A DNA stretch of 39,928 nucleotides, from NCBI GenBank assembly GCA_035552595.1, contig DASZKZ010000011.1:1-39928 (forward strand), written 5' to 3'. The notes under the pieces are model-generated. The model did not search any database. It was not told where the DNA came from and saw only the letters and a list, made by a program, of their open reading frames with translations. The stretch is from Aeolococcus sp035552595 (GTDB lineage: Bacteria; Chloroflexota; Dormibacteria; Aeolococcales; Aeolococcaceae). Positions 7,164 to 15,016 of this stretch are shown one piece after another (within the stretch, counting starts at the first letter, position 1; every line of letters begins with the position of its first letter). The position numbers were made by a program, and so were the translations under genes.

Positions 7164-8897
7164 GTGCAACACGCCATCGGTGAACATGCTCTGCTCGCCG
7201 ATGGGCGGACTGCGGCGCTTGTCGATCCTGACGGCAATGTCGCTTGGCTTTGCTGGCCTCGCGTCGATTCCCCGCCTTGCCTGCTCTCCATCCTCGACGA
7301 CGTCGTCGGCGGTCATTTTCGGGTGGCGCCGGCCGATCCGTCGGCGACGGTGGTTGAGCGGAGCTATCTGCCCGGCACGTTGATCCTGCGGACGGTGTGG
7401 CGGGTCGGGGGGGACGAGCTCGTCGTCCACGACGCTCTGGCGTGTGACGGCGCGCCGCGCCTGGTGCGCAGCCTGCGCGCGCGGGGGCGCGTGGAGATGA
7501 TCACGCACGTTGCACTGGCGCCTGGCGCCGCGCGCGCACGGGCGCAGCCGGTGGTGCACGGGTCGGTGCTGCGCATTGGCGGCGGCGGGCTCGATCTGGC
7601 TGTGCACGCCGCCGGCCCCTGGACGGTGGATGCACACGATGGCGCCGAGTGCCGATTCCTGGTCGATGCGTCCGGGGGTGCGGTGGTGCTCTGCGACGGG
7701 CGCGACACGGTGCCCGAGAGCTCGCTCGACGCCACACGCCAGTGGTTCGCCGCCACGCTGCCCGCCCTCTCAGACCTCGTGCCCAACCGGCTGGCCGCGG
7801 GCACGCTTGGGGAGGCGGGCGCTCGCGCGCTGCTGGTGCAGAGCGCGGCCGTCCTGGCCGGGTTGCGGCAGCGTGGCGGCGGCATCGTCGCCGCTCCCAC
7901 CACCTCGCTGCCGCAGTGGCCGGGGGGCTCACGCACCTGGGACTACCGCTACAGCTGGCTGCGTGACACGGCGCTGGCCGGGCTGGGCATGCTCCGTGCC
8001 CGCCAGGTCGACGAGGCCACCGCGCTCGGCGACTTCATCGGCGCCGCGGTGCGGGCGCTGCCCCCGGCGGTGCTGCTCCGCGTCGACGGCGGTGCCCCGC
8101 CGCCGGAGGAGGCGCTCGATCACCTCCGCGGCTACCGCGGCGCACGCCCGGTGCGCACCGGCAACGCGGCTGCGGAGCAGGCACAGCTCGACGTCGCCGG
8201 GGAGGTCCTGGAGCTCGCTGCCCGGCTGGCGGAGCACGACGTCCTGCCCGCCTCACTTCGCGAGGGGACGGTGCGCCTCGCCGATTGGACGGCCGATCAC
8301 TGGACGCAGGCCGATCAGGGCATCTGGGAGATCCGCGGGCCGGCGCGCCACTACACCCACTCCCGGGTGGCGGCGTGGGCGGGCCTGGGGCACGCCGTCG
8401 CGCTCGCCGGCAGAGGCATCATCGCGGGCGACGTGGATCGCTGGCGGCGCACCGCCGAGGCCATCCGCGCCGGGCTGCTCAGCGCAGACGGCCCGCTGAC
8501 CCTGCACGACAAGGGCGGCGGCCCCGACGCGGCGCTCGCGCAAGCGGTGCTGTTCGACCTCTTCGACGGCGGCGACCGGCGCCGCGACGACACCCTGGAC
8601 GCCATCGTCGCCACCCTCTCGCGCGGAGGTCTCATCGATCGCCACGTGCCCGGCGAGGACGAGCTCCGCGACCCCTGCGCGCCCTTTCTGTTCCCCACCT
8701 TCTGGGTGGCGCAGGCGCTGCAGCACACCGGCCGCGATGGATCGTCACAGTTCGCCGCCGCCGCTTCGTCACGCGGCCCGCTCGGTCTCTTCGGAGAGGT
8801 GGCCGACCCCACCGACCACAGCCCGCTGGGCAACTACCCGCAGGTGCAGAGCCACGCAGCCTTCATCCTGGCGGCGATCGACGGGACCGACAACTGA
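7164..8897 (+). CDS. Glycoside hydrolase family 15 (glucoamylase/trehalase-like)
   Basis: A 577-residue, apparently cytoplasmic protein (no signal peptide) with the bacterial GH15 layout. The N-terminal beta domain begins IGEHALLADGRTAALVDPDG; the (alpha/alpha)6 barrel carries TWDYRYSWLRDTALAG (from about residue 257), GIWEIRG (386-392, Glu389 as the likely general acid) and HYTHSRVAAWAGL; the C-terminal LFGEVADPTDHSPLGNYPQ contains the second candidate catalytic Glu. Mycobacterial relatives are trehalases and others cleave maltooligosaccharides or alpha-glucans; sequence alone does not separate these. It is monocistronic, with a -10 box 8 nt upstream of GTG 7164, followed by a hairpin at 8965-8983. 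Confidence 0.88.
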   Translation: MQHAIGEHALLADGRTAALVDPDGNVAWLCWPRVDSPPCLLSILDDVVGGHFRVAPADPSATVVERSYLPGTLILRTVWRVGGDELVVHDALACDGAPRLVRSLRARGRVEMITHVALAPGAARARAQPVVHGSVLRIGGGGLDLAVHAAGPWTVDAHDGAECRFLVDASGGAVVLCDGRDTVPESSLDATRQWFAATLPALSDLVPNRLAAGTLGEAGARALLVQSAAVLAGLRQRGGGIVAAPTTSLPQWPGGSRTWDYRYSWLRDTALAGLGMLRARQVDEATALGDFIGAAVRALPPAVLLRVDGGAPPPEEALDHLRGYRGARPVRTGNAAAEQAQLDVAGEVLELAARLAEHDVLPASLREGTVRLADWTADHWTQADQGIWEIRGPARHYTHSRVAAWAGLGHAVALAGRGIIAGDVDRWRRTAEAIRAGLLSADGPLTLHDKGGGPDAALAQAVLFDLFDGGDRRRDDTLDAIVATLSRGGLIDRHVPGEDELRDPCAPFLFPTFWVAQALQHTGRDGSSQFAAAASSRGPLGLFGEVADPTDHSPLGNYPQVQSHAAFILAAIDGTDN

Positions 8898-8930
8898 CCA
8901 ACATCCGCGCAGCCCTGACTCAGTGTGCCC

Positions 8931-8953
8931 AACGCCCGCGAAGCCTCTGAGCG
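8931..8953 (+). repeat. Fragment of the arm-flanked dispersed element (copy C)
   Basis: These 23 nt are identical to 31887-31909, the right end of the core of copy A. The left two thirds of the core are missing. The flanks can form a weak helix (CATCCGC around 8903 with GCGG, a two-base bulge and ATG around 8956), so this may be an internally deleted copy. It lies between the convergent GH15 and NIF3-like genes. Confidence 0.65.
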
Positions 8954-8964
8954 CAGCGGAGATG

Positions 8965-8983
8965 CCGGGCGGCCGGCGCCCGG
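8965..8983 (+). terminator. GC-rich hairpin downstream of the GH15 gene
   Basis: CCGGGCG and CGCCCGG form a 7-bp stem around a GCCGG loop, followed on the plus strand by TCCTTG. The T tract is poor, so intrinsic termination is uncertain, but the position after a convergent gene end fits. Confidence 0.4.
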
Positions 8984-9006
8984 TCCTTGATCGGACTCGA
9001 ACGCGC

Positions 9007-9837
9007 TCAAGGCGCGACAACGCCGCCAGTTCGCACCACCTCGACCCCGCGCTCCTCGAGCCCGGCGATGACGGCGTTGATGCCGATGCTGTCGCTGGCC
9101 ATGTGCCCGGTGATGACCAGGGTGTGCTCGGTGTCGGCGACAGCGCGGAGCTGCTGCAGGTCGGCCTCGTCGATGTGCATGGCGAAGATGGTGTTGACCC
9201 CGGCCTGGAAGTATTCGTGGAAGACCGGGAAGCCGCCGTTGGTGCCTCCGGCGATGGCCACCGTCCAGCGGCCCAGCGGGTTGCGCGCCGAGCCCGCCCA
9301 GGCCTGCGGGCGGGCGTGTCCGTTCCGGTACTCGGGAAAGGCGGCGTCGAGCCAGGCGATGGCGTCGGCGACGGTGCTGTCCTCGCCGGCGTGGCGGCGC
9401 AGCACGTCGATGAGCGCGTCGCGGGTGATGATGTCGCAGGCCAGGTGGACGTTGCACAGCGGCATGCCCACCAGCCGCGCCGAGTCGACCAGGGCGTTGA
9501 CGTTGCTGACATGGAGGCGGCGTTCCACCGCCTCCAGCCGGATCGCCACGGCGTGCTCGGCGAGCTCACGGGCCACGCCCTCCGCGACCATCTGGTCGAC
9601 CTGGCGGTGCACCACCTGGGCCAGGCCGAGCCGGGCGCGGTCACCGAGGGGGTGATGGGCGATGACTGCGTCGAAGCCGTTCTGCTGCGCCCAGATCACG
9701 TCGGCGAGGGTGATGTCGACCCCGAAGAGCACGCGGCGCACATCCGACGCCGACTCGACGTACACCTGGGAGTCGGCGGGAACCGTGTCGCAGCCGGCCA
9801 GCTGCGCCGACCAGCCGAGGATGTCGTCGAGGTTCAC
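9007..9837 (-). CDS. NIF3-like dinuclear-metal protein (DUF34)
   Basis: This 276-residue protein has the NIF3/DUF34 signatures: GVDITLADVIWAQ then DAVIAHHPLGD near the N terminus (metal-binding HH) and ITGHMASDSIGIN near the C terminus, where most members have GHxxxE; here Asp replaces the Glu. The family forms hexameric toroids with a two-metal site; GTP cyclohydrolase I-like and metal-insertion roles have been proposed but function is unsettled. The start is taken as GTG 9837 (MNLDDILGW); extension upstream would run into the preceding gene. It lies 34 nt after the membrane-anchored unknown, probably in one leftward unit. Confidence 0.85.
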   Translation of the reverse strand: MNLDDILGWSAQLAGCDTVPADSQVYVESASDVRRVLFGVDITLADVIWAQQNGFDAVIAHHPLGDRARLGLAQVVHRQVDQMVAEGVARELAEHAVAIRLEAVERRLHVSNVNALVDSARLVGMPLCNVHLACDIITRDALIDVLRRHAGEDSTVADAIAWLDAAFPEYRNGHARPQAWAGSARNPLGRWTVAIAGGTNGGFPVFHEYFQAGVNTIFAMHIDEADLQQLRAVADTEHTLVITGHMASDSIGINAVIAGLEERGVEVVRTGGVVAP

Positions 9838-9871
9838 GCGCCGACTCTGGTGGCGGCCGGTGCGCTCCCCA

Positions 9872-10540
9872 TCAGCCGCACGTCGCTGCGCTGGCGCCGG
9901 CGCCGGGGCGGTGGAAGCCGACGTGCACACCGTCGTCGTGCACCACGACGCAGTCCAGCGACTGCGAGAGGCCCTCGAGGATGGGATTGGACGCGAACAG
10001 CGCAGTGAGGTTGACGGACGCCGACCCCCGCGGGTTGACGCGATCAGCCAGAAAGCCGGGCACGCCCAGCTGGCCCACCGAGTAGTCGACGGCTCGAGCT
10101 GTGACCTGCGTGGACCCCGACGCGTTGCTGGAGAGGACGGCGAACCTGACCACCGCGGTGAGCCCGAACGGCCCCACGCTGGTGTTCCCGGACACCACCA
10201 CGTCGCCGTTGCGCACCCGCGCCTGGGGATTGCGGAATCGGTCCGGCGAGGGGTTGCGGGCGTTGGCGATGACCGTGAGATCGCGCTCGCTGAGGGTCAC
10301 CTCGGCGTGCTCGCCGAAGACCAGCTGGGTGGCCGCGTCACCCGCCAGCGCGGCGGCGATCACCACCTCACTGTTGCCGTGCGAGGTGCCGCCCGGTGCC
10401 GGACCGAGGTCGGGAGCGGCCAGGGCGCGCACGCTGACAAAGACCGCGCCAGCGACCAGGACCACCACAAGCACCAACCCAAAGCAGCATCCTCGCAGCA
10501 ATCCGGCCTGACCGGCGCGGGACGGCCTCGCGGCAATCAT
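9872..10540 (-). CDS. Membrane-anchored protein, possible LmeA/DUF2993-like
   Basis: A 222-residue protein with one N-terminal membrane segment (about residues 18-40, after a basic RPSRAG region), then an extracytoplasmic beta-rich domain with VTLSERDLTVIANA, VVVSGNTSVGPFGLTAVVRF and a C-terminal LTALFASNPILEGLSQSLDCVVV. The alternating strands and the 'basis, then nonlinear sign change' order resemble LmeA/DUF2993-type phospholipid-binding envelope proteins, but I hold that loosely. ATG 10540 follows TATGAT by 9 nt; that box overlaps the stop codon of the penicillin acylase-like gene. The longer frame to 10633 would overlap that gene and has no signal-like start. Confidence 0.65.
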   Translation of the reverse strand: MIAARPSRAGQAGLLRGCCFGLVLVVVLVAGAVFVSVRALAAPDLGPAPGGTSHGNSEVVIAAALAGDAATQLVFGEHAEVTLSERDLTVIANARNPSPDRFRNPQARVRNGDVVVSGNTSVGPFGLTAVVRFAVLSSNASGSTQVTARAVDYSVGQLGVPGFLADRVNPRGSASVNLTALFASNPILEGLSQSLDCVVVHDDGVHVGFHRPGAGASAATCG

Positions 10541-10550
10541 CTGCCGCCGA

Positions 10551-12968
10551 TCATAGGCGCGCTCGGGGAGATATGAGCCCCCGTTCGACGGGCCGCAGAC
10601 GCAGCCGGCGACCGCCGGAGAAGGCGGCGTCACCCCAGGTGAGCGGGAACTGGCGATTGCTCAGCCATCGCTTGGAGAGGTCGTGGTGGTGGCGCGACGC
10701 GCGATGTCCTGACTGTCCCGGATAGAGCACGCCGCTGCAGCCGTTCTCCCAGTTCCCGACATCGATCACCTGGCGCCATGACGGCGCGAACACCGTGGTG
10801 GCAAAGCTCCGGCCGGGGTGGTGGGCGGTGGCCATGACGGTGTCGACGCCGCCGCCGACCCTCAGCCCCGGGGCGTTGAGCAGCGGTCGGAGCAGGCGTC
10901 GCGTCGCCAGCGGGTGGCGCAGCGGCAGGCGATGGACGTGTCCCCAGCGCCAGCGCCGCTCCTCTCCGAGGCTGTCACGCAGGTCGGCGAGGGCGTCCTC
11001 GAGGGCGGCCGACGCCACCTCCTCCCAGGTGGTCAGCCCGTCGAAGATGGCCTCGTCGCCAGCGGCCCAGCGCTCCACCAGCATGGGGGTGACCCGGCCG
11101 ATGAGATTGCCGGGGTACTCGAAGAGGGGATGGCCGAGGTCGATGCCAGCGGCGATCCCCCAGGCATCCCCGCAGAGCGGCCGCAGCGCGCGCTCCGCGA
11201 GCCGGAGCATGAAGGCCTCGTACACGGTGGGCTCGATCCGATCGGCGGCCATGGCCCCGTCCCACGCCGCCAGGCGGCGGCGCATCGAGTCGGCGGGCTC
11301 GATCGCGCAGGTGACCGTGGCCAGCAGAGACGACACTTGCGCCGCCGGCAGAGAGAGCAGGTCCATCTGCACGCTGCGCATGTGGGTGGCGTCCATGCCG
11401 TCACGGTCGAGCAGCTCCTCCAGGCGGCGAGCGCGATACCCCGCCATGTAGTCGTGGGCGATGTAGTGGGGGAAGCGGTCGCCGACGATCCTGTTGTTGG
11501 CGGTGATCACCAGGCCACCCGCGGGGTCGAACACCTGGGGAGCCTCGTCGACAGTGAGAAAGCGCTCCCACAGCGCGGTTCCGTCCCAGCCCGGCACGGG
11601 GAGCCCGGAGGGTCTCTGCCGCCGCACCGGGATCCGGCCGTTGCAGAAGTAGCCGATGTGCCCGTCGACGTCGGCGTACACGACGTTCTGTGAGGGCGCG
11701 TCCAGCGTCGCGAAGGCGTGGCGAAAGCTGCTCCAGTCGCGGGCGCGCTGCAGGCTGAGCAGGGCCTGCGCGGCACACGCGGGGGTGAGAGCGGTCCACT
11801 GCAGGGCGAACCCCAGCCAGCGCCCGCTGTCGAGGTCGTCGCAGCGCTCCACCACCGGTCCGTGCCTGGTGACGACAACCTCCTCGACCTCGTCGCCCTG
11901 GCCCTTGACGTGGATGACCTCGCGGAGGACGTGCGACTGCTCCCATCCCCTCTCGGTGCGGTAGCGGCTGCCGCCGGCACCGTCGAACTGCTCGACGACG
12001 AGGTCCTGGGAGTCGACGAACGAGTTGGTGTATCCCCAGGCGATGCGGCGGTTGTGGCCGATCACCGGAAAGGGTTGGCCGGGCAGCGTCACGCCGGTGC
12101 TCTCGAAGTCGTCGCCGGCGCGGACATGGGCGGCGAACCAGACCGAGGGAACCGCGGGCTCGAGGTGGGGGTCGTTGCAGAGCATCGCCCTGCCGGTGGT
12201 GGTGCGCGACGGCGCCACCGCCCACGCGTTGCTCGCCCCCACCGCGGTGGGCAGCCAGCGGGCCGCCTCCTGGTACAGCGCCAGGAGCACCTCGGCGGCG
12301 CGCGGACCGGGCGCTGCCGCGGTGGCGGCCAGGATGGTGGGGTTGCTCTCCGGGTAGAGCGGCTCGAGCCGCGCCGCCGTCTCGGGCCCCACCTCGCGGA
12401 GCAGGCGCAGGCGCTGCACCTCGCTGTCCCAGTTGAGGCTGAGCCCCAGGGCGAGGAGCTTGGCGCAGGCGATGCTGTCCACGGGTCGCCAGGGCTCGGG
12501 ACGGACGCGCAGCAGGGAGAACTCCAGCGGCAGCCGCCGCCCGCTGCCGATCATCGAGTTGACCCCGGCGGCGTAGGCCTCCAGCATCGCCCTGGCCTCG
12601 CCCTCGAGCAGGCTCGCCTCCTCGTCGGCGATGCGGCGCAGGCCCACCCTTCGCAGGTAGCGGTCGGCGCCCAGACCGTCCGGGCCCGCGATCTCGCTGA
12701 TCCGGCCGGCGGCGACCCGGCGGGTGAGATCGAGCTGCCAGAGGCGCTCCTGGGCGTGCACGACGCCCATGGCGAAGGCGGCGTCCTCCATCGACTGGGC
12801 GTCGACGTGGGCCATGCCGACCCGATCACGGACGATGGTGGCGGGTGCTCGCAGCCCCGCCACGGTGAGCTCGCCGCGGGTGCGGGGCAGTCGCGAGCGC
12901 AGCGCCCTGCCGAGCACAGCGACCGCAGCCACCGCGAGGGCGGCCACGACGATGACGGCGACGATCAC
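10551..12968 (-). CDS. Penicillin acylase-family Ntn hydrolase, membrane-anchored
   Basis: A roughly 805-residue S45-family amidase. A single N-terminal hydrophobic segment (VIVAVIVVAALAVAAVAVL) anchors or exports it. The alpha-chain region includes RDRVGMAHVDAQSMEDAAFAMGVVHAQERLWQLDL. The beta-chain nucleophile is expected at the Ser of VGASNAWAVAPSRT (residue 246 from this start), followed by LCNDPHLE and GHNRRIAWGYTNSFVDSQDL. In the family, autocleavage exposes this Ser; substrates include beta-lactam side chains and acyl-homoserine lactones. GTG 12968 has GGGAGAG upstream and a TACCAT box at 12999-13004; GTG 13025 is an alternative. Divergent from gcvT; 10 nt before the next gene's ATG. 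Confidence 0.88.
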   Translation of the reverse strand: MIVAVIVVAALAVAAVAVLGRALRSRLPRTRGELTVAGLRAPATIVRDRVGMAHVDAQSMEDAAFAMGVVHAQERLWQLDLTRRVAAGRISEIAGPDGLGADRYLRRVGLRRIADEEASLLEGEARAMLEAYAAGVNSMIGSGRRLPLEFSLLRVRPEPWRPVDSIACAKLLALGLSLNWDSEVQRLRLLREVGPETAARLEPLYPESNPTILAATAAAPGPRAAEVLLALYQEAARWLPTAVGASNAWAVAPSRTTTGRAMLCNDPHLEPAVPSVWFAAHVRAGDDFESTGVTLPGQPFPVIGHNRRIAWGYTNSFVDSQDLVVEQFDGAGGSRYRTERGWEQSHVLREVIHVKGQGDEVEEVVVTRHGPVVERCDDLDSGRWLGFALQWTALTPACAAQALLSLQRARDWSSFRHAFATLDAPSQNVVYADVDGHIGYFCNGRIPVRRQRPSGLPVPGWDGTALWERFLTVDEAPQVFDPAGGLVITANNRIVGDRFPHYIAHDYMAGYRARRLEELLDRDGMDATHMRSVQMDLLSLPAAQVSSLLATVTCAIEPADSMRRRLAAWDGAMAADRIEPTVYEAFMLRLAERALRPLCGDAWGIAAGIDLGHPLFEYPGNLIGRVTPMLVERWAAGDEAIFDGLTTWEEVASAALEDALADLRDSLGEERRWRWGHVHRLPLRHPLATRRLLRPLLNAPGLRVGGGVDTVMATAHHPGRSFATTVFAPSWRQVIDVGNWENGCSGVLYPGQSGHRASRHHHDLSKRWLSNRQFPLTWGDAAFSGGRRLRLRPVERGLISPRARL

Positions 12969-13044
12969 ACCGGCTCTCCCCGCTACGGACTCCGCCGGAT
13001 GGTAGCCGCCGGTGGCGGTTGCCACCGCATCACGGGCGAATCCC

Positions 13045-13050
13045 TAGACT
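13045..13050 (+). promoter_or_regulatory. -10 box of gcvT (TAGACT)
   Basis: TAGACT ends 10 nt before ATG 13061. This leaves no room for a 5' leader, so a glycine riboswitch is not present here. Confidence 0.55.
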
Positions 13051-13060
13051 CGCTCGCCTG

Positions 13061-14176
13061 ATGGGCCGTCACACCCCACTCTACGACCGCCACCTCGCCG
13101 CCGGGGCACGGATGGTCGATTTCGCCGGGTACGACATGCCGCTGCAGTACACGGGGATCCGCGACGAGCACGTCGCCGTTCGCGAGCGCGCGGGCATCTT
13201 CGACGTCAGCCACATGGGCGAGGTGCTGGTCAGCGGGGGCGGCGCCTCCTCCTGGCTGCAGCACCTGGTGACCAACGACGTGGCGCGACTGCACGATGAG
13301 CAGGCGCTCTACACGGTGATGTGTCACGACGACGGTGGCATCATCGACGACCTCCTCGTCTATCGGCGAGACGCCGATCACTTCATGGTCATCGTCAACG
13401 CCGCGACACGCGAGAAGGACGTCGCCTGGATGCGCGAGCACGGCGGCGACGAGGCCGGCCTCCGCGATGTCAGCGACGACGTTGCGCTGCTCGCGGTGCA
13501 GGGGCCACGGAGCGTCGACATCCTCGAGCCCATCACCAAGCTGGACGGCGGTGAGCCGCTGCGCGGCATGAAGCCGTTCGCCAGCAGCGGCGCCACCATC
13601 GGCGGCATCACCGGGTCCACGGCGCAGCGCATCTCCCGCACCGGGTACACCGGCGAGGACGGCTTCGAGATCGTCATCGACTCGGCCGCCGCAGGTGCGC
13701 TATGGGATGCGATTCTGGACGCCGGCGAGAAGCACGGACTCGTCCCCGCCGGGCTCGGTGCGCGCGACACGCTCCGCCTCGAGGCGGGGTTGCGCCTCTA
13801 TGGACAGGACATGGATGACGACACCGACCCCTACAGCTGTGCGCTCGGCTGGACCGTGAAGCTGGACAAGGGAGATTTCATCGGCGCCGAGGCGCTGCGC
13901 GGGCTGCGCGAGTCGCCGCCACGGCGCTTCGTCGGGCTGCGCCTCGGCCCGCGCACCATTGCCCGCCACGGCCAGGCGGTGCTCCAGGACGGGCGCGAGA
14001 TGGGCGTCGTCACCAGCGGAACATTCGGGTTCACGGTGGGGACGGCGGTGGCCACCGCCTCGGTGCTGCCCGATTTCGAGCGCGACGACGGCGCGTCCGT
14101 GGACATTCGCGGAACCTCGGCCGCGGCGCAGGTGGTGCCGCTGCCGTTCTACAAGCGACCCAAGGGAGATGGTTGA
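13061..14176 (+). CDS. gcvT: Glycine cleavage system T protein (aminomethyltransferase)
   Basis: This 371-residue cytoplasmic enzyme transfers the methylene group from the aminomethyl-lipoyl H protein to tetrahydrofolate, releasing ammonia. Typical family blocks: TPLYDRHLAAGARMVDFAGYDMP, GIFDVSHMGEV, LYTVMCHDDGGIIDDLLVYR, SRTGYTGEDGFEI, LGARDTLRLEAGLRLYGQDMDDDTDP and the barrel-like C-terminal part ending VPLPFYKR. ATG 13061 is chosen from the TAGACT box 10 nt upstream. The stop directly abuts the gcvH GTG. GcvP and lipoamide dehydrogenase are not in the window. The folD and folB genes at 26-27 kb supply folate chemistry used by the same pathway. Confidence 0.95.
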   Translation: MGRHTPLYDRHLAAGARMVDFAGYDMPLQYTGIRDEHVAVRERAGIFDVSHMGEVLVSGGGASSWLQHLVTNDVARLHDEQALYTVMCHDDGGIIDDLLVYRRDADHFMVIVNAATREKDVAWMREHGGDEAGLRDVSDDVALLAVQGPRSVDILEPITKLDGGEPLRGMKPFASSGATIGGITGSTAQRISRTGYTGEDGFEIVIDSAAAGALWDAILDAGEKHGLVPAGLGARDTLRLEAGLRLYGQDMDDDTDPYSCALGWTVKLDKGDFIGAEALRGLRESPPRRFVGLRLGPRTIARHGQAVLQDGREMGVVTSGTFGFTVGTAVATASVLPDFERDDGASVDIRGTSAAAQVVPLPFYKRPKGDG

Positions 14177-14551
14177 GTGCCCGACCTCAGCGAATACCGC
14201 TTCACCGAGAGCCATGAATGGGTGCACGTCGAGGGGGGCGTGGCCACCGTCGGCATCAGCAACCACGCCCAGTCCGAGCTGGGCGACGTCATCTTCGTCG
14301 AGCTGCCCGCCGTCGGCGCCGTGCTCAAGTCCGGCGACAAGTTCGGCACGATCGAGTCGGTCAAGGCCGCCAGCGACCTCTACAGCCCGGTGGGGGGCAC
14401 CGTCACAGGCGTCAACGACCAGCTCGGCGACGCCCCCGAACGGGTCAACGCCGACCCCTACGGGGAGGGCTGGATGATCCGACTCAAGGACGTCGACGAG
14501 AGCGGCAAGCTACTCGACGAGGCGGGCTACCGAGCCCTCGGAGGCAGCTGA
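14177..14551 (+). CDS. gcvH: Glycine cleavage system H protein
   Basis: A 124-residue lipoyl carrier of normal length. The lipoylated residue is Lys63 in GTIESVKAASDLYSP. The N terminus YRFTESHEWVHVEG and the C-terminal EGWMIRLKDVDESG are standard. Its GTG start follows the gcvT stop with no gap, so translation is probably coupled. The operon ends here: the next 250 nt hold hairpins and repeats, then tRNA-Val on the other strand. Confidence 0.95.
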   Translation: MPDLSEYRFTESHEWVHVEGGVATVGISNHAQSELGDVIFVELPAVGAVLKSGDKFGTIESVKAASDLYSPVGGTVTGVNDQLGDAPERVNADPYGEGWMIRLKDVDESGKLLDEAGYRALGGS

Positions 14552-14616
14552 GCAAAGCCCCGCGCGAGCCGACCGACGAGCGAAGCATGCGGCCAGCCCA
14601 GCGAGCCGAAAGGCGA

Positions 14617-14660
14617 GCCGGCGCAGCGAGAGGGGCGCATCACCCCTCTGTCGAAGCACC
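14617..14660 (+). repeat. 44-nt repeat, copy 1, with internal hairpin
   Basis: It matches 14741-14784 at 40 of 44 positions. Within it AGAGGGG and CCCCTCT form a stem. It is followed by a 13-bp hairpin (14664-14691, one G-T pair) and an 8-bp hairpin (14695-14714). No gene is recognisable between gcvH and the tRNA. Confidence 0.75.
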
Positions 14661-14663
14661 GGG

Positions 14664-14714
14664 CGCCCCGCGCGGCCTGCCGCGTGGGGCGAGCCGGCGC
14701 GATTGATCGCGCCG
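14664..14714 (-). other. Two strong hairpins in the gcvH-tRNA gap
   Basis: 14664-14691 folds into a 13-bp stem with one G-T pair and a CT loop. 14695-14714 folds into an 8-bp stem with a TTGA loop. On the minus strand the first hairpin is followed by GGTGCTTCGA, similar to what follows the tRNA-Val terminator, so it could be a duplicated terminator. No T tract confirms this. Confidence 0.5.
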
Positions 14715-14740
14715 AGTGGGGAGTGAGCGCAGCCGGCTCC

Positions 14741-14784
14741 GCCGGCGCAGCGAGAGGGGCGCATCGCCCCTCTATCAAAACACC
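14741..14784 (+). repeat. 44-nt repeat, copy 2, with perfect internal hairpin
   Basis: Second copy of the 14617-14660 repeat. Here the stem is perfect: AGAGGGGCG and CGCCCCTCT around a CAT loop. The change A to G against copy 1 extends the pairing. It abuts the tRNA-Val terminator. Confidence 0.75.
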
Positions 14785-14800
14785 AGGGCCCGCGGGGCCC

Positions 14801-14803
<3 letters not shown>
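14783..14803 (-). terminator. Terminator of tRNA-Val
   Basis: On the minus strand CCAGGGCCC and GGGCCCTGG form a 9-bp stem around CGC, followed by TGTTTTG. The stem begins in the last three bases of the tRNA, a usual arrangement for a tRNA gene with a rho-independent terminator. Confidence 0.7.
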
Positions 14804-14874
<71 letters not shown>

Positions 14875-14892
14875 CGGCCGCGAGAATCTCGA

Positions 14893-14898
14893 AGTCTA
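14893..14898 (-). promoter_or_regulatory. -10 box of tRNA-Val (TAGACT)
   Basis: TAGACT on the minus strand ends 18 nt before the first base of the tRNA, allowing a short 5' leader for RNase P. The hexamer is identical to that of murE and gcvT. Confidence 0.55.
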
Positions 14899-15016
14899 GC
14901 GCCGGCCGCGCCGGCGGAATCGGCCCGCAGGCACGCGCCGGATGCGCCTGGGTTGCACATGCCACACCATTGCGATAACGTCGGCAGCCGGCTGGCAGCA
15001 CGGTGGAGGGAGCCGG

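Noticed and set aside
8737..10008. Plus-strand frame of about 420 codons across the NIF3-like gene
   Set aside because: It is antisense to a protein with clear NIF3 motifs and has repetitive Asp/Val/Gly content.
13021..13060. Glycine riboswitch before gcvT-gcvH
   Set aside because: The -10 box is only 10 nt before the ATG, so there is no leader to fold.
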